From positions 1-16,382 of the forward strand of contig JAUWAH010000006.1 in the NCBI GenBank assembly GCA_030602145.1: a stretch of 16,382 nt of DNA. Direction: 5' to 3'. A program made the translations under genes and the position numbers. Under the pieces are notes generated by a model. The model worked only from the letters and a program-made list of their open reading frames with translations. It made no database searches and was not told the DNA's origin. This DNA comes from Desulfobulbus sp. GTDB lineage: Bacteria; Desulfobacterota; Desulfobulbia; Desulfobulbales; Desulfobulbaceae. This document shows positions 1 through 9,180 of the stretch, piece after piece; positions within the stretch are counted from its first letter, which is position 1; each line of letters opens with the position of its first letter.

Positions 1-1
1 C

Positions 2-1006
2 TTTGTGTATGTGGCCATGGTCGATGTCAAGCCCGAGTTCGAACTTAAGGAATACAAGGGGCTTGCGGTGGAGAAACCGACCTTGACGGTCAGCGAGGAA
101 GAGGTCGACAAGGAAATCGCCATGCTGCAGCGGCACCAGGCGGTGCTGCAGACCGCCGAGGAAGGCCACGCCATCGCCATGGACGATGTGGCCATCGTCG
201 ACTTCCAGGGGTTTCACAACGGCAAGGCGATGAAGGAGGTGCACAACGAGAATTTCAATGTCGATATCGGCATGCACCGTTTGGGCAAGGAATTTGAGGA
301 GAAGCTGCTCGGTCTCAAGAAAGGCGACAAGACCCTCTATGAGATTACTTTTCCGGGCGATTATCCCAATCCGATGCTGGCCGGCAAGGCTGTGGAGTTC
401 AAGGTGGACATCAAGGATGTCAAGGTGCGGATCAAGCCCGAACTGGACGACGAGTTCGCCAAGGACATCAAGCCGGAACTGGCCACCATGGCTGATCTCC
501 GCGAGGATATCCGTCAACGTTTGCAGAAGACCAAGGACGACGCCCTCCAGGGTGACCTTGACGACAAGATCATGCACAAGCTGATCGAACTCAATCCCTT
601 TGAAGTGCCGCAGCGGCTGGTCAACTTTGAGATTCAGGAAATGATCAAGCAGACCGAAGAGAATCTCAGGCGAAGCGGCCTGTCGTTCGAATCGGCCGGC
701 ATCAAGCTGGACGATCTTGTCGAGAAGAACCGTGAGGTCGCGGTCAAGCGGGTCAAGGGGGATTTTCTCCTCAAGAAGATCGCCGAGGTCGAGGAGATCA
801 AGATCGGTGACGAGGATATCCAGCGCGGCTATCAGCGCATCGCCGAGCAGTATCGGATGACCATCGACGAGGTGAAGAAATATTTCAAACGGCGTGAGGA
901 AATCCTGCCCTTCATGAACGAGCTGCACAATGAGAAGGTGCTCAATTTCCTGCGCGAACAGGCCAATTTCACCGAAGTGGCGGCTCCGGAGCCGTCGGCG
1001 GCCTGA
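2..1006 (+). CDS. tig: Trigger factor, ribosome-associated chaperone/prolyl isomerase (5' end outside window)
   Basis: Trigger factor binds the ribosome near the exit tunnel, shields nascent chains and has peptidyl-prolyl isomerase activity. The reading frame is open to the window edge, and the first visible residues (FVYVAMVDVKPEFEL) align with the end of the ribosome-binding domain, so roughly the first 95 residues, including the ribosome-docking signature, lie outside. The GTG at 5 is an internal valine codon, not a start. Window residues about 40-125 are the FKBP-like isomerase domain (DFQG, GMHRLGKEFEEKLLGL, TFPGDYPNPMLAGK). From about 130 onward comes the long helical substrate-cradle domain (LREDIRQRL, PFEVPQRLVNFEIQEMI). 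A short Ala/Pro-rich tail ends the protein. It is followed by a hairpin and then clpP, the usual tig-clpP-clpX-lon order. The identification is secure. Confidence 0.96.
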   Translation, partial: FVYVAMVDVKPEFELKEYKGLAVEKPTLTVSEEEVDKEIAMLQRHQAVLQTAEEGHAIAMDDVAIVDFQGFHNGKAMKEVHNENFNVDIGMHRLGKEFEEKLLGLKKGDKTLYEITFPGDYPNPMLAGKAVEFKVDIKDVKVRIKPELDDEFAKDIKPELATMADLREDIRQRLQKTKDDALQGDLDDKIMHKLIELNPFEVPQRLVNFEIQEMIKQTEENLRRSGLSFESAGIKLDDLVEKNREVAVKRVKGDFLLKKIAEVEEIKIGDEDIQRGYQRIAEQYRMTIDEVKKYFKRREEILPFMNELHNEKVLNFLREQANFTEVAAPEPSAA

Positions 1007-1030
1007 TCGACGCGGCAGGTGAGATTTTCC

Positions 1031-1065
1031 GACGGCGGCCCGGTGCCGCCGTCATCAGTTTTTTT
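1031..1065 (+). terminator. Intrinsic terminator or attenuator between tig and clpP
   Basis: A perfect 9-bp inverted repeat, GACGGCGGC-ccggt-GCCGCCGTC (1031-1053), is followed after five bases (atcag) by seven T (1059-1065). It lies 25 bp after the tig stop and ends 14 bp before the clpP ATG. The short gap before the T-run is slightly off the ideal. Because no clpP promoter can fit between hairpin and ATG, either transcription reads through or clpP is driven from inside tig. This fits partial termination better than a hard operon boundary. Confidence 0.7.
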
Positions 1066-1079
1066 CGGGAGCATCGAGC

Positions 1080-1688
1080 ATGAATCTGATTCCCATGGTG
1101 GTTGAACAGAGTCCGCGCGGCGAACGGGCCTACGATATTTATTCCCGTTTGCTCAAGGAGCGGATCATCTTTCTTGGCAGTCCGGTCGGCGATGAGGTCG
1201 CCAGCGTCATCGTGGCCCAGCTGCTGTTTCTGGAAGCCGAGGATCCGGACAAGGATATCACCTTCTACATCAATTCCCCCGGCGGTTCGGTGACCGCCGG
1301 CATGGCCATCTACGACACCATGCAGTACATCCGCTGCGATGTGGCCACCCTGTGCATGGGGCAGGCGGCATCCATGGGGGCCTTGCTGCTGGCCAGCGGC
1401 GCCGCCGGCAAGCGGTTCGCCCTGCCCAATGCCCGCATCATGATCCATCAGCCCATGGGCGGCTACCAGGGGCAGGCCACCGACATCGATATCCATGCCC
1501 GCGAGATCCTGCGCATGCGCCACGACCTCAACACCATTCTGGCCAGGCACACCGGCAAGTCGATGAAAAAAATTCAGACCGACACCGAACGCGACAACTT
1601 CATGAGCGCCGTCGAGGCCTGCCAGTACGGCATAGTCGACAAGGTTTTGGCCAACCGCGAGGAGCTGGACACGGAGAAACAACGGTGA
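1080..1688 (+). CDS. clpP: ATP-dependent Clp protease proteolytic subunit ClpP
   Basis: ClpP is the serine peptidase that forms two stacked heptamer rings and degrades proteins fed to it by ClpX or a related AAA+ unfoldase in the cytoplasm. At 202 aa it has the normal mature length. The catalytic triad is visible: Ser98 in GQAASMGA, His123 in MIHQPMGG and Asp172 in DTERDNF. The oxyanion/handle signature [18 protein letters not shown] lies at about 64-81. The ATG is preceded by GGGAG (1067-1071) at 8-nt spacing. Its last codon and stop overlap the clpX GTG start, so the two subunits are probably translationally coupled. Confidence 0.98.
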   Translation: MNLIPMVVEQSPRGERAYDIYSRLLKERIIFLGSPVGDEVASVIVAQLLFLEAEDPDKDITFYINSPGGSVTAGMAIYDTMQYIRCDVATLCMGQAASMGALLLASGAAGKRFALPNARIMIHQPMGGYQGQATDIDIHAREILRMRHDLNTILARHTGKSMKKIQTDTERDNFMSAVEACQYGIVDKVLANREELDTEKQR

Positions 1689-2953
1689 ACAACGATTTTC
1701 ATGATGATCCCGGCCTGAACTGCATCTGTTCGTTCTGCGGTAAAAGCCAGGAAGAGGTCGGCAAGCTGATCGCCGGGCCGAACGTCTACATCTGCGACGA
1801 ATGCATCGCCCTGTGCAACGAGATCATGACCGAATCTTCCGAGGAGAAGGACGGGCAGGCCGAGTTCGGTCCGCAGGTGCTCAAGCCCAAGGAGATCAAG
1901 GCCTATCTCGATCAGTACGTGGTCGGTCAGGATCATGCCAAACGTATCCTGTCGGTGGCGGTGCACAACCATTACAAGCGGATCAATGCCCCCCCCGCCG
2001 GCCACGACGATGTCGAGTTGCAGAAATCGAACATCATCCTCATCGGACCGACCGGCAGCGGCAAGACCCTGGTGGCCCAGACCCTGGCCCGGCTGCTCAA
2101 GGTGCCCTTCACCATCGCCGATGCCACCACCCTGACCGAGGCCGGGTATGTCGGCGAGGATGTGGAAAACATCCTGGTCAGCCTGCTGCAGGCGGCCGAT
2201 TACGATGTCGACAAGGCCCAGCGCGGCATCATCTACATTGACGAAATCGACAAGATCGCCCGCAAATCGGATTCCGCCTCCCTGACCCGCGATGTTTCCG
2301 GCGAGGGGGTGCAGCAGGCCCTGCTCAAGATCATCGAGGGGACCATGGCCTCGGTGCCTCCCAAGGGCGGCCGCAAGCACCCCCAGCAGGAACTGGTGCG
2401 CATCGACACCACCAACATCCTGTTCATCGTCGGCGGGGCCTTTGTCGGCCTGGACGGGGTGATCAAACGACGCACCGGCACCCAGGCCATGGGTTTCGGT
2501 GCCAAGGTGGTCAGTCAGAAGGAGCGGCCCATCGGCGAGATTCTGGCCTCGATCCAACCCGGGGACCTGCTCAAGTTCGGTTTGATTCCGGAACTGGTCG
2601 GCCGGCTGCCGGTGATTGCCACCATGGAGGAACTCGCCGAGGAAGATTTGATCCGTATCCTCAAGGAGCCGAAAAATGCGCTCAGCAAGCAGTATCAGAA
2701 GCTGTTTGCCTACGAGGGCATCACCCTGCGGTTCACCGAAGGCGCCTACAAGGCCATCGCCCAGAAGGCCCTGGCCCGCAAATCGGGTGCTCGTGGCCTG
2801 CGGTCGGTGTTGGAAGAGTGCATGCTCGATGTCATGTATGAGTTGCCCTCCGACGACCGGGCCACCGAGTGCGTCATCAATGAACAGGTCATCAACCAGG
2901 GTGACTACCCGATCATTCTCTACGATAACACCGAAACGAAGAATATCGCCTGA
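1685..2953 (+). CDS. clpX: ClpX, AAA+ unfoldase subunit of ClpXP
   Basis: ClpX recognises tagged substrates, unfolds them with ATP and threads them into ClpP. The reading frame is open upstream through clpP, so the start was chosen from homology: GTG at 1685, preceded by GGAG (1673-1676) and followed by the zinc-binding domain (C15/C18 and C37/C40). This gives 422 aa, the family length. Walker A GPTGSGKT is at 121-128, pore loop GYVG at 154-157, Walker B IIYIDE at 182-187 and sensor-II GARGLRS near the C-terminus. The ClpP-docking loop reads MGF at 269-271, where E. coli has IGF. GTGA overlaps the clpP stop, implying coupled translation. lon follows within about 10 nt. Confidence 0.98.
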   Translation: MNNDFHDDPGLNCICSFCGKSQEEVGKLIAGPNVYICDECIALCNEIMTESSEEKDGQAEFGPQVLKPKEIKAYLDQYVVGQDHAKRILSVAVHNHYKRINAPPAGHDDVELQKSNIILIGPTGSGKTLVAQTLARLLKVPFTIADATTLTEAGYVGEDVENILVSLLQAADYDVDKAQRGIIYIDEIDKIARKSDSASLTRDVSGEGVQQALLKIIEGTMASVPPKGGRKHPQQELVRIDTTNILFIVGGAFVGLDGVIKRRTGTQAMGFGAKVVSQKERPIGEILASIQPGDLLKFGLIPELVGRLPVIATMEELAEEDLIRILKEPKNALSKQYQKLFAYEGITLRFTEGAYKAIAQKALARKSGARGLRSVLEECMLDVMYELPSDDRATECVINEQVINQGDYPIILYDNTETKNIA

Positions 2954-2962
2954 TTGCTGCCG

Positions 2963-5380
<2,418 letters not shown>

Positions 5381-5430
5381 CCGGTTCGGGCGGTGCGGTT
5401 TCTCATGGTCTGGAGAATTTGCTCATTGCC

Positions 5431-5450
5431 CAAAAAGACTCTGCTTTTTG
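5431..5450 (+). terminator. Possible weak terminator after lon
   Basis: CAAAAAG-actctg-CTTTTTG is a perfect 7-bp, AT-rich inverted repeat with its T-run inside the 3' arm, 50 bp after the lon stop. It sits immediately before the tRNA promoter. The stem is weak and there is no GC clamp, so lon transcripts might equally read into the tRNA genes. Confidence 0.3.
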
Positions 5451-5451
5451 C

Positions 5452-5480
5452 TTGACGGACGACAGTCCACCTGATAAAAA
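5452..5480 (+). promoter_or_regulatory. Probable sigma-70 promoter of the tRNA-Val/tRNA-Asp unit
   Basis: TTGACG (5452-5457), a 17-bp spacer and TAAAAA (5475-5480) match the vegetative consensus well at -35 and moderately at -10. Transcription would start near 5487, about 9 nt before the mature 5' end of tRNA-Val, a typical short tRNA leader. Confidence 0.55.
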
Positions 5481-5495
5481 GACCGTCACCTTTTG

Positions 5496-5571
5496 GGGCG
5501 AATAGCTCAGCTGGGAGAGCATCGGCCTTACAAGCCGAGGGTCACAGGTTCGAGCCCTGTTTCGCCCACCA
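5496..5571 (+). tRNA. tRNA-Val (anticodon UAC)
   Basis: A full cloverleaf can be drawn. The acceptor GGGCGAA pairs with TTCGCCC, the D arm begins GCTC, and the anticodon stem TCGGC/GCCGA encloses loop CTTACAA with anticodon TAC. The T arm is ACAGG-TTCGAGC-CCTGT. Discriminator A and an encoded CCA complete the 76-nt gene. Eight bases separate it from tRNA-Asp, so both are probably processed from one precursor. Confidence 0.96.
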
Positions 5572-5579
5572 CACATACT

Positions 5580-5656
<77 letters not shown>

Positions 5657-5663
5657 GTATACC

Positions 5664-5696
5664 GGGTAGTTGGAGCAATCCAACTACCCTTTTTTT
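5664..5696 (+). terminator. Intrinsic terminator of the tRNA unit
   Basis: A perfect 10-bp stem, GGGTAGTTGG-agcaat-CCAACTACCC, is directly followed by seven T. It begins 8 nt after the tRNA-Asp CCA. The same element recurs at 6049-6081 with one base change. Confidence 0.93.
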
Positions 5697-5991
5697 ATTT
5701 CGGGGGGGCTTACCAGGGGGCTTTCCGGCAAAAAGGTCAAAGCTGGCCGACAGGATGAAAGCTGACGCATTCTGGAGGGTGAAAACCAAGGACGGAAAAC
5801 CTGGGGTGGGTCCCGATAACTTCTAACATCCGGGCAACCGGTCTGGAATGAAGCGCATTTCTTCAAAGACAGGTTGTTCCTCCGGCCGATTCTTATATCG
5901 TTGAAGGGAGCTTTCTAGATTGAAATTGTTTTATCAGAACTGGCAGACAATGTTTAATGCACTGAAAACACGCATGATGTACATGTGTTAA
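5697..5991. other. Non-coding spacer between tRNA-Asp and its decayed copy
   Basis: About 295 bp that look more AT-rich than their surroundings, especially from 5820 to 5991. I find no credible gene here. The open frames on the minus strand owe their length to antisense tRNA sequence. No integrase fragment or second complete att-like repeat is readable inside. It may be what remains of an inserted or duplicated segment. Confidence 0.5.
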
Positions 5992-6081
5992 CCGGACAGT
6001 GACGCCTGAGATCGTGAGGTCGAGGCTCGTTGGTTCCACCAATATAGCGGGTAGTTGGAGCAATCCAGCTACCCTTTTTTT
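5992..6081 (+). pseudogene. Degenerate copy of tRNA-Asp 3' half plus terminator (att-like repeat)
   Basis: Aligned without gaps at a constant 385-bp offset, this matches 5607-5696 at 75 of 90 positions by my count. The tRNA part (anticodon arm to CCA) has 12 differences in 50 positions, while the trailing terminator part has only 3 in 40. The 5' half of the tRNA is missing. The T loop reads GTCGAGG instead of TTCGAGT and the anticodon loop is altered, so it cannot be a functional tRNA-Asp. A 3'-half tRNA repeat is the usual footprint of site-specific integration at a tRNA gene, though a local duplication is also possible. Confidence 0.75.
6049..6081 (+). terminator. Second copy of the tRNA terminator
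   Basis: GGGTAGTTGG-agcaat-CCAGCTACCC keeps a 10-bp stem (one T-G wobble) followed by seven T. It is well preserved beside a badly decayed tRNA half, so it may still stop plus-strand transcription before the convergent minus-strand genes. Confidence 0.8.
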
Positions 6082-6186
6082 CGGGGTGGTTTTTGGTGGG
6101 TTGTTAGAGGCCGTCGCCACCACTCCTTGCTCGACAAAGTCTGGCTGCCAGCGGTTGCCTGTTGCGGGTTGATGAGACACCCGGAT

Positions 6187-6210
6187 CGGGGTGTGTTCAT
6201 CCACACCCCG
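6187..6210 (-). terminator. Hairpin after the minus-strand exported-protein gene
   Basis: A perfect 9-bp stem, CGGGGTGTG-ttcatc-CACACCCCG, lies 8 bp beyond the stop codon at 6219. No T-run follows on the minus strand, so this may be a terminator lacking its U-tract or a 3'-end stabiliser. Confidence 0.45.
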
Positions 6211-6218
6211 TCCAGGAA

Positions 6219-7064
6219 TCACTCGACCTGCAGCCAGAAGGAGGCGGTCAGGATGGTGCCGTTCCGATTGAACTGGGCAAAGAGCCTGTACCAACCCGAT
6301 TGCGGCAGGACAGCGGCAAAGGGCACGGTGGAGGTGTCGGTGGACGGCATGGCGTGGGTGTGGATGTACTCGTCGACGGTCAGCGGGGCTGTTTGCCGGA
6401 CGATGACCAGATGGCCCATTTCTCCCAGATACGGCTTGAGGTCATCGATTGGCGTCCGGTCGGATGCCTGCGCAAGGGCGAAGCGGAAAATCGTATTCTT
6501 GCCGGCCTGGACAACGGCGGGCTCTGTTTGCATGGTGACGAGGGTGTCGCCCTGCACCTGGGTGGATGCTGTCGATGGTGGAGGCACCGGAGCTGGGGTG
6601 CCGGGCACCTGCACCGTGAACAAAGAGACCTGGCCCCTTTTTCCGGCGGGTTGATAATCGCAGAAGAAGGAGTAGGAACCCGCCGCAGGCAAAGAGGTGG
6701 TCACGGCGAATCGACCCTTGCCAAGATGTTCCGGATGGATGTGGTCATAATAACCGAGATCGGCACTGACCACGATCAAATGCAGCAACTCCTCATGCAC
6801 CACGTCGAACCGGTCGACAGGCTGCCCGGTGGTTTCGGTGATATCGAACACGAGCGACCAGGGTTGTCCAGGTGCAATGACCTCCGGCAAGGTGGGCGTG
6901 ACCCGGTATGTTTCGCCGGTGTGCCCACCTACGGAGGAGCCCGCTCCGTGCATAACATGCTCACCATGGCCGCCATGACCGTGATGACCATCCGACGCCC
7001 AAAGCCAACCGCTCCACAGGGTTGCCAGTAGAAGTAGCATCCAGACCTTGATATTGTTCTTCAT
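6219..7064 (-). CDS. Exported two-domain histidine-motif protein, putative metal-binding
   Basis: A 281-aa protein with a classic signal peptide (MKNNIKVWMLLLLATLWSG, likely cleaved after Ala23). A short His/Gly-rich stretch follows, with seven His between 27 and 48. Two similar beta-rich domains come next. The first (about 53-153) carries VVHEELLHLIVVS and YYDHIHPE with H90, H95, H108 and H110. The second (about 174-280), after a Pro-rich linker, carries GEMGHLVIV and EYIHTHAMP with H218, H235 and H237. Similar HEKxMHL...HxHP domains are known to me from exported proteins near copper-handling genes, but I cannot name the function. The start has an excellent AGGGAGG site just upstream; the open frame extends further but lacks any signal. 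It lies 56 nt downstream of the Met-rich gene, probably in the same transcript. Confidence 0.85.
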   Translation of the reverse strand: MKNNIKVWMLLLLATLWSGWLWASDGHHGHGGHGEHVMHGAGSSVGGHTGETYRVTPTLPEVIAPGQPWSLVFDITETTGQPVDRFDVVHEELLHLIVVSADLGYYDHIHPEHLGKGRFAVTTSLPAAGSYSFFCDYQPAGKRGQVSLFTVQVPGTPAPVPPPSTASTQVQGDTLVTMQTEPAVVQAGKNTIFRFALAQASDRTPIDDLKPYLGEMGHLVIVRQTAPLTVDEYIHTHAMPSTDTSTVPFAAVLPQSGWYRLFAQFNRNGTILTASFWLQVE

Positions 7065-7097
7065 AACACACCTCCCTGCATGGTTGCCGGACACGCG

Positions 7098-7115
7098 CAG
7101 CCACCAAGGTGGCTG
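7098..7115 (-). other. Intercistronic hairpin between the two exported-protein genes
   Basis: CAGCCACC-aa-GGTGGCTG is a perfect 8-bp inverted repeat (the loop would open to four bases) in the 56-nt gap between the upstream stop and the downstream start. There is no T-run. It could moderate read-through or protect an mRNA end. Confidence 0.45.
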
Positions 7116-7120
7116 TGGTG

Positions 7121-7753
7121 CTATTTGCCGCTGGCCGCCAGCATCTGGGCCTGCATTTCGATGATCTGCTCCATGAGGCTGGCGGTCAGCTCCGAACGCA
7201 TCTGCATCATCATGTGGCATTGGCCCATCTTTCCGCCACCCATGCCACCCATGCCACCTTGGCCCATGGCCATCCCGGCACCGTGGTGCATGCCGCCGCC
7301 CTGTGATTGGCCATGCTGCATGCCGGCCATCATGGGACAGCGACCACTTTGCATCATTGCCCCGCATCCGGTTTTGTTGAGCATGGTCAGGCTGTCGGTC
7401 ATGGCGGCGAGGTGAGCCTGCATCAGTTGCCTGCGCTCTTCCGCATTGGTGGATGCCTTGATGGTGTTCATGGAAGCGCGCAGTTCGTCGATTCGAGCTT
7501 TCACGGCTGCCTGCTGCTGCATGGCGGCCATGTCGCCACTGGTTGATGCTGAACCACTTTCTGTCGGCGGAGCGGCTTGGTGGGCACTGTGATCGGGCGC
7601 GGGAGCGGCTGTCTGGCCATGGCCGGCATGCGGGTCGGCAGGAGCAGCCGGTGCCGGGTTACCGGTCGCCATATGCGAAGCATGAAGCGGTGAAACGGCC
7701 ATCAAGGATAAGGCCAGGATGGCCAAACAGGAAAATAACCATCTGCTGCGCAT
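7121..7753 (-). CDS. Exported Met/His/Cys-rich helical protein, putative metal-binding
   Basis: A 210-aa protein with a signal peptide (MRSRWLFSCLAILALSLMA, likely cleaved after Ala25). A disordered Ala/Pro/His linker (about 26-74: HAGHG, DHSAH) and a charged helix (about 75-126) follow. Then comes a remarkable segment at 129-185 with about fifteen Met, three Cys (130, 139, 179) and His pairs (CGAMMQSGRCPMM, GMHHGAGMAMGQ, QCHMMMQM), and a final short helix. Soft thiolate/thioether ligands in an exported protein fit Cu(I) or Ag(I) binding by analogy with other Met-rich periplasmic proteins; this is inference. ATG chosen because AAGGAG lies 6 nt upstream and the signal peptide begins there; the open frame upstream shows no protein-like character. 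It is the first gene of a probable two-gene unit. Confidence 0.82.
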   Translation of the reverse strand: MRSRWLFSCLAILALSLMAVSPLHASHMATGNPAPAAPADPHAGHGQTAAPAPDHSAHQAAPPTESGSASTSGDMAAMQQQAAVKARIDELRASMNTIKASTNAEERRQLMQAHLAAMTDSLTMLNKTGCGAMMQSGRCPMMAGMQHGQSQGGGMHHGAGMAMGQGGMGGMGGGKMGQCHMMMQMRSELTASLMEQIIEMQAQMLAASGK

Positions 7754-7861
7754 GACGTTCTCCTTTCTTGAGAGGGAAACAAAAGGGGGTTGTGACTGCA
7801 AGCCTGTTGTTGGCTGAACATACGCAATCGGTTTAGGTGCATCCACTGGGGCCGTTGCCTT

Positions 7862-7888
7862 TATTCTCCTACAACGTAGGTATACAAA
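7862..7888 (-). promoter_or_regulatory. Candidate promoter with operator-like dyad for the exported-protein pair
   Basis: Read on the minus strand: TTGTAT, a 16-bp spacer, then AATAAA. The spacer contains the dyad CCTAC-gtt-GTAGG. A dyad sitting between -35 and -10 is the layout seen at promoters controlled by MerR-type regulators, although the spacing here is shorter than their usual 19-20 bp. The predicted leader is about 100 nt. Both promoter boxes are weak matches. Confidence 0.3.
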
Positions 7889-8383
7889 TAACAATGACCG
7901 GCAAGATGGCAATGGAAAATATCGGCAGGGGAAAGGGGATGGGCGTCCTCCGGGGAATGTCGGTGCCGCCGATGATGGTGTGGAGGCGGTCGCAGCCGAT
8001 GGCCTTGGGTTGATCAAGTCAACCTGTCGGCTCCGGTGGCTGAACTGTGCTGGCACAGAAACCTTTCGTCGTTCGTTGTGGTCGGCCGATGCGGCCCGAT
8101 TATGCAGATCGTGTGCGGAGGTTGGTGAGCCGGTCGGATCTTGATGCGCCTGGTGATCAGCATCATCCTGCGGACGGAACAGGGGCGCCATACGGGGGAA
8201 CTCCAACGCTGTTTCGATTGTGGGTTGTTGGAGAAAGATGGGGCGGGGTATGGGGCGGCGGGCGAAATAAGCCAATCATCAACGGGTTCGACGGGGTGAC
8301 CTTTCATCACGGATGCAGTGCATGAAAAGGGCCGTTCGCATGGCGCGCGGGCAGGTCCGATTGCCACGCAGTCCATGAGGGGA

Positions 8384-8406
8384 ACCGGGCAGCACTGCCG
8401 CCCGGT
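8384..8406 (-). terminator. Hairpin after the PiT/DUF47 unit
   Basis: ACCGGGC-(9 nt)-GCCCGGT is a perfect 7-bp stem about 70 bp past the DUF47 stop. No T-run follows on the minus strand, so termination is only suggested. Confidence 0.35.
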
Positions 8407-8477
8407 GACTCACGGAATGCGACTCTTCCTGTCCACGGACGGCAGGATGCAGGTCTCAGGTGTTTTGGTCCCCTTGC

Positions 8478-9149
8478 TTACCTGGCGATCATGGCCCGCA
8501 GCATGTCGACGCAGTTCTCGGCATTATGGCTCATCTCGTTCATCCGCTCAAAGAAGTGGAGCAGTTGAAAGATCGACTTGAAATCCATGTCCTGTTTGTA
8601 GAGTTCGGAAAAGACCTGGGACTTGAGGCGGCGAACGACCTTGTGCTGCTCCCTGACGGCTCGATACTTCTCCTTGACCGCCTGGCGGTTTATGGTATCG
8701 GTGTGGACCAGCTTGATGGTCCCCTCCAGGGCGGGCTTGAGCAACTCGACAGTGCGTGTTGCCTCTTCCACCATGGCCAAACCGATGCCGCGGATGGCGA
8801 CAGCCAGGCTGGCGTCATGGATGTTCAGCCAGTCGAGGGCATCCTGGGCCGCATCGAGGATGTTGTCCTGGGCTCGGGTATAGTTGATGAACAGGGTTTT
8901 ATCCACCGCCATGAACAGACTGTGGGGCAGATGGTTGCGAATATTGCGCTTGATGATGTCGGCGTTTTCCTCGTGATTGTCCAGCTCGCCCTTCAAAGTC
9001 AGGAAGTCCTTGCAGGTCGCCCCGCCTTCCATGTAGCACAACAGGCTGTCATGGATAAGCGACATGGCCGCTTCGATCTGGTTGTAATGCTCCATCAGGC
9101 CATCCATGGGGGAACGGCCGCCAATCATCGACAAAACCGGAATACGCAT
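8478..9149 (-). CDS. DUF47/PhoU-like phosphate transport accessory protein
   Basis: A 223-aa, almost fully helical cytoplasmic protein of the DUF47 (PhoU_div, TIGR00153) family, which is normally encoded next to PiT transporters and thought to regulate or assist them. Family features are the N-terminal SPMDGLMEHYNQIEAAM, HEENADIIKRNIRNHL with the acidic pair expected of PhoU-like helical bundles (metal ligands in some relatives), and a C-terminal helix ending in ENCVDMLRAMIAR. Length is typical. The ATG has CGAGG at 6 nt. It starts 31 nt after the PiT stop, so the two genes almost certainly form one transcript. Confidence 0.93.
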   Translation of the reverse strand: MRIPVLSMIGGRSPMDGLMEHYNQIEAAMSLIHDSLLCYMEGGATCKDFLTLKGELDNHEENADIIKRNIRNHLPHSLFMAVDKTLFINYTRAQDNILDAAQDALDWLNIHDASLAVAIRGIGLAMVEEATRTVELLKPALEGTIKLVHTDTINRQAVKEKYRAVREQHKVVRRLKSQVFSELYKQDMDFKSIFQLLHFFERMNEMSHNAENCVDMLRAMIAR

Positions 9150-9180
9150 TTCTAACCTCGTTGTCTCCGCCTCGACCGCC

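Larger units (their letters stand above)
7754..8477. other. Long intergenic stretch with scattered dyads
   Basis: About 720 bp between the DUF47 gene end and the Met-rich gene start, all upstream of a minus-strand unit. Open frames exist on both strands (for example 8047-8325 plus and 8014-8376 minus), but none has a convincing ribosome site or protein-like composition. Several short inverted repeats occur: CCTAC/GTAGG at 7868-7880, GGTTGA/TCAACC at 8008-8024, TGTGC/GCACA near 8046-8057 and ACCGGGC/GCCCGGT at 8384-8406. I recognise no known RNA family. Confidence 0.4.

Noticed and set aside
6162..7031. Plus-strand open frame of 289 codons opposite the exported His-motif protein
   Set aside because: The minus strand has a signal peptide, a strong ribosome site and conserved motifs; the plus frame has none.
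7121..7400. GGM/GGH repeats read as a possible tandem repeat array
   Set aside because: The nucleotide periodicity follows from the Gly-Met codons of the Met-rich segment and is irregular; it is not an array or CRISPR-like structure.
7754..8275. N-terminal extension of the Met-rich protein up to a TTG at 8275
   Set aside because: The extension would bury a clear signal peptide that starts right after an AAGGAG site, and the added residues look non-coding.
8014..8376. Minus-strand open frame of 120 codons upstream of the Met-rich gene
   Set aside because: There is no clear ribosome site, its composition is unstructured, and another frame (8047-8325) overlaps on the other strand. I cannot support either as a gene.
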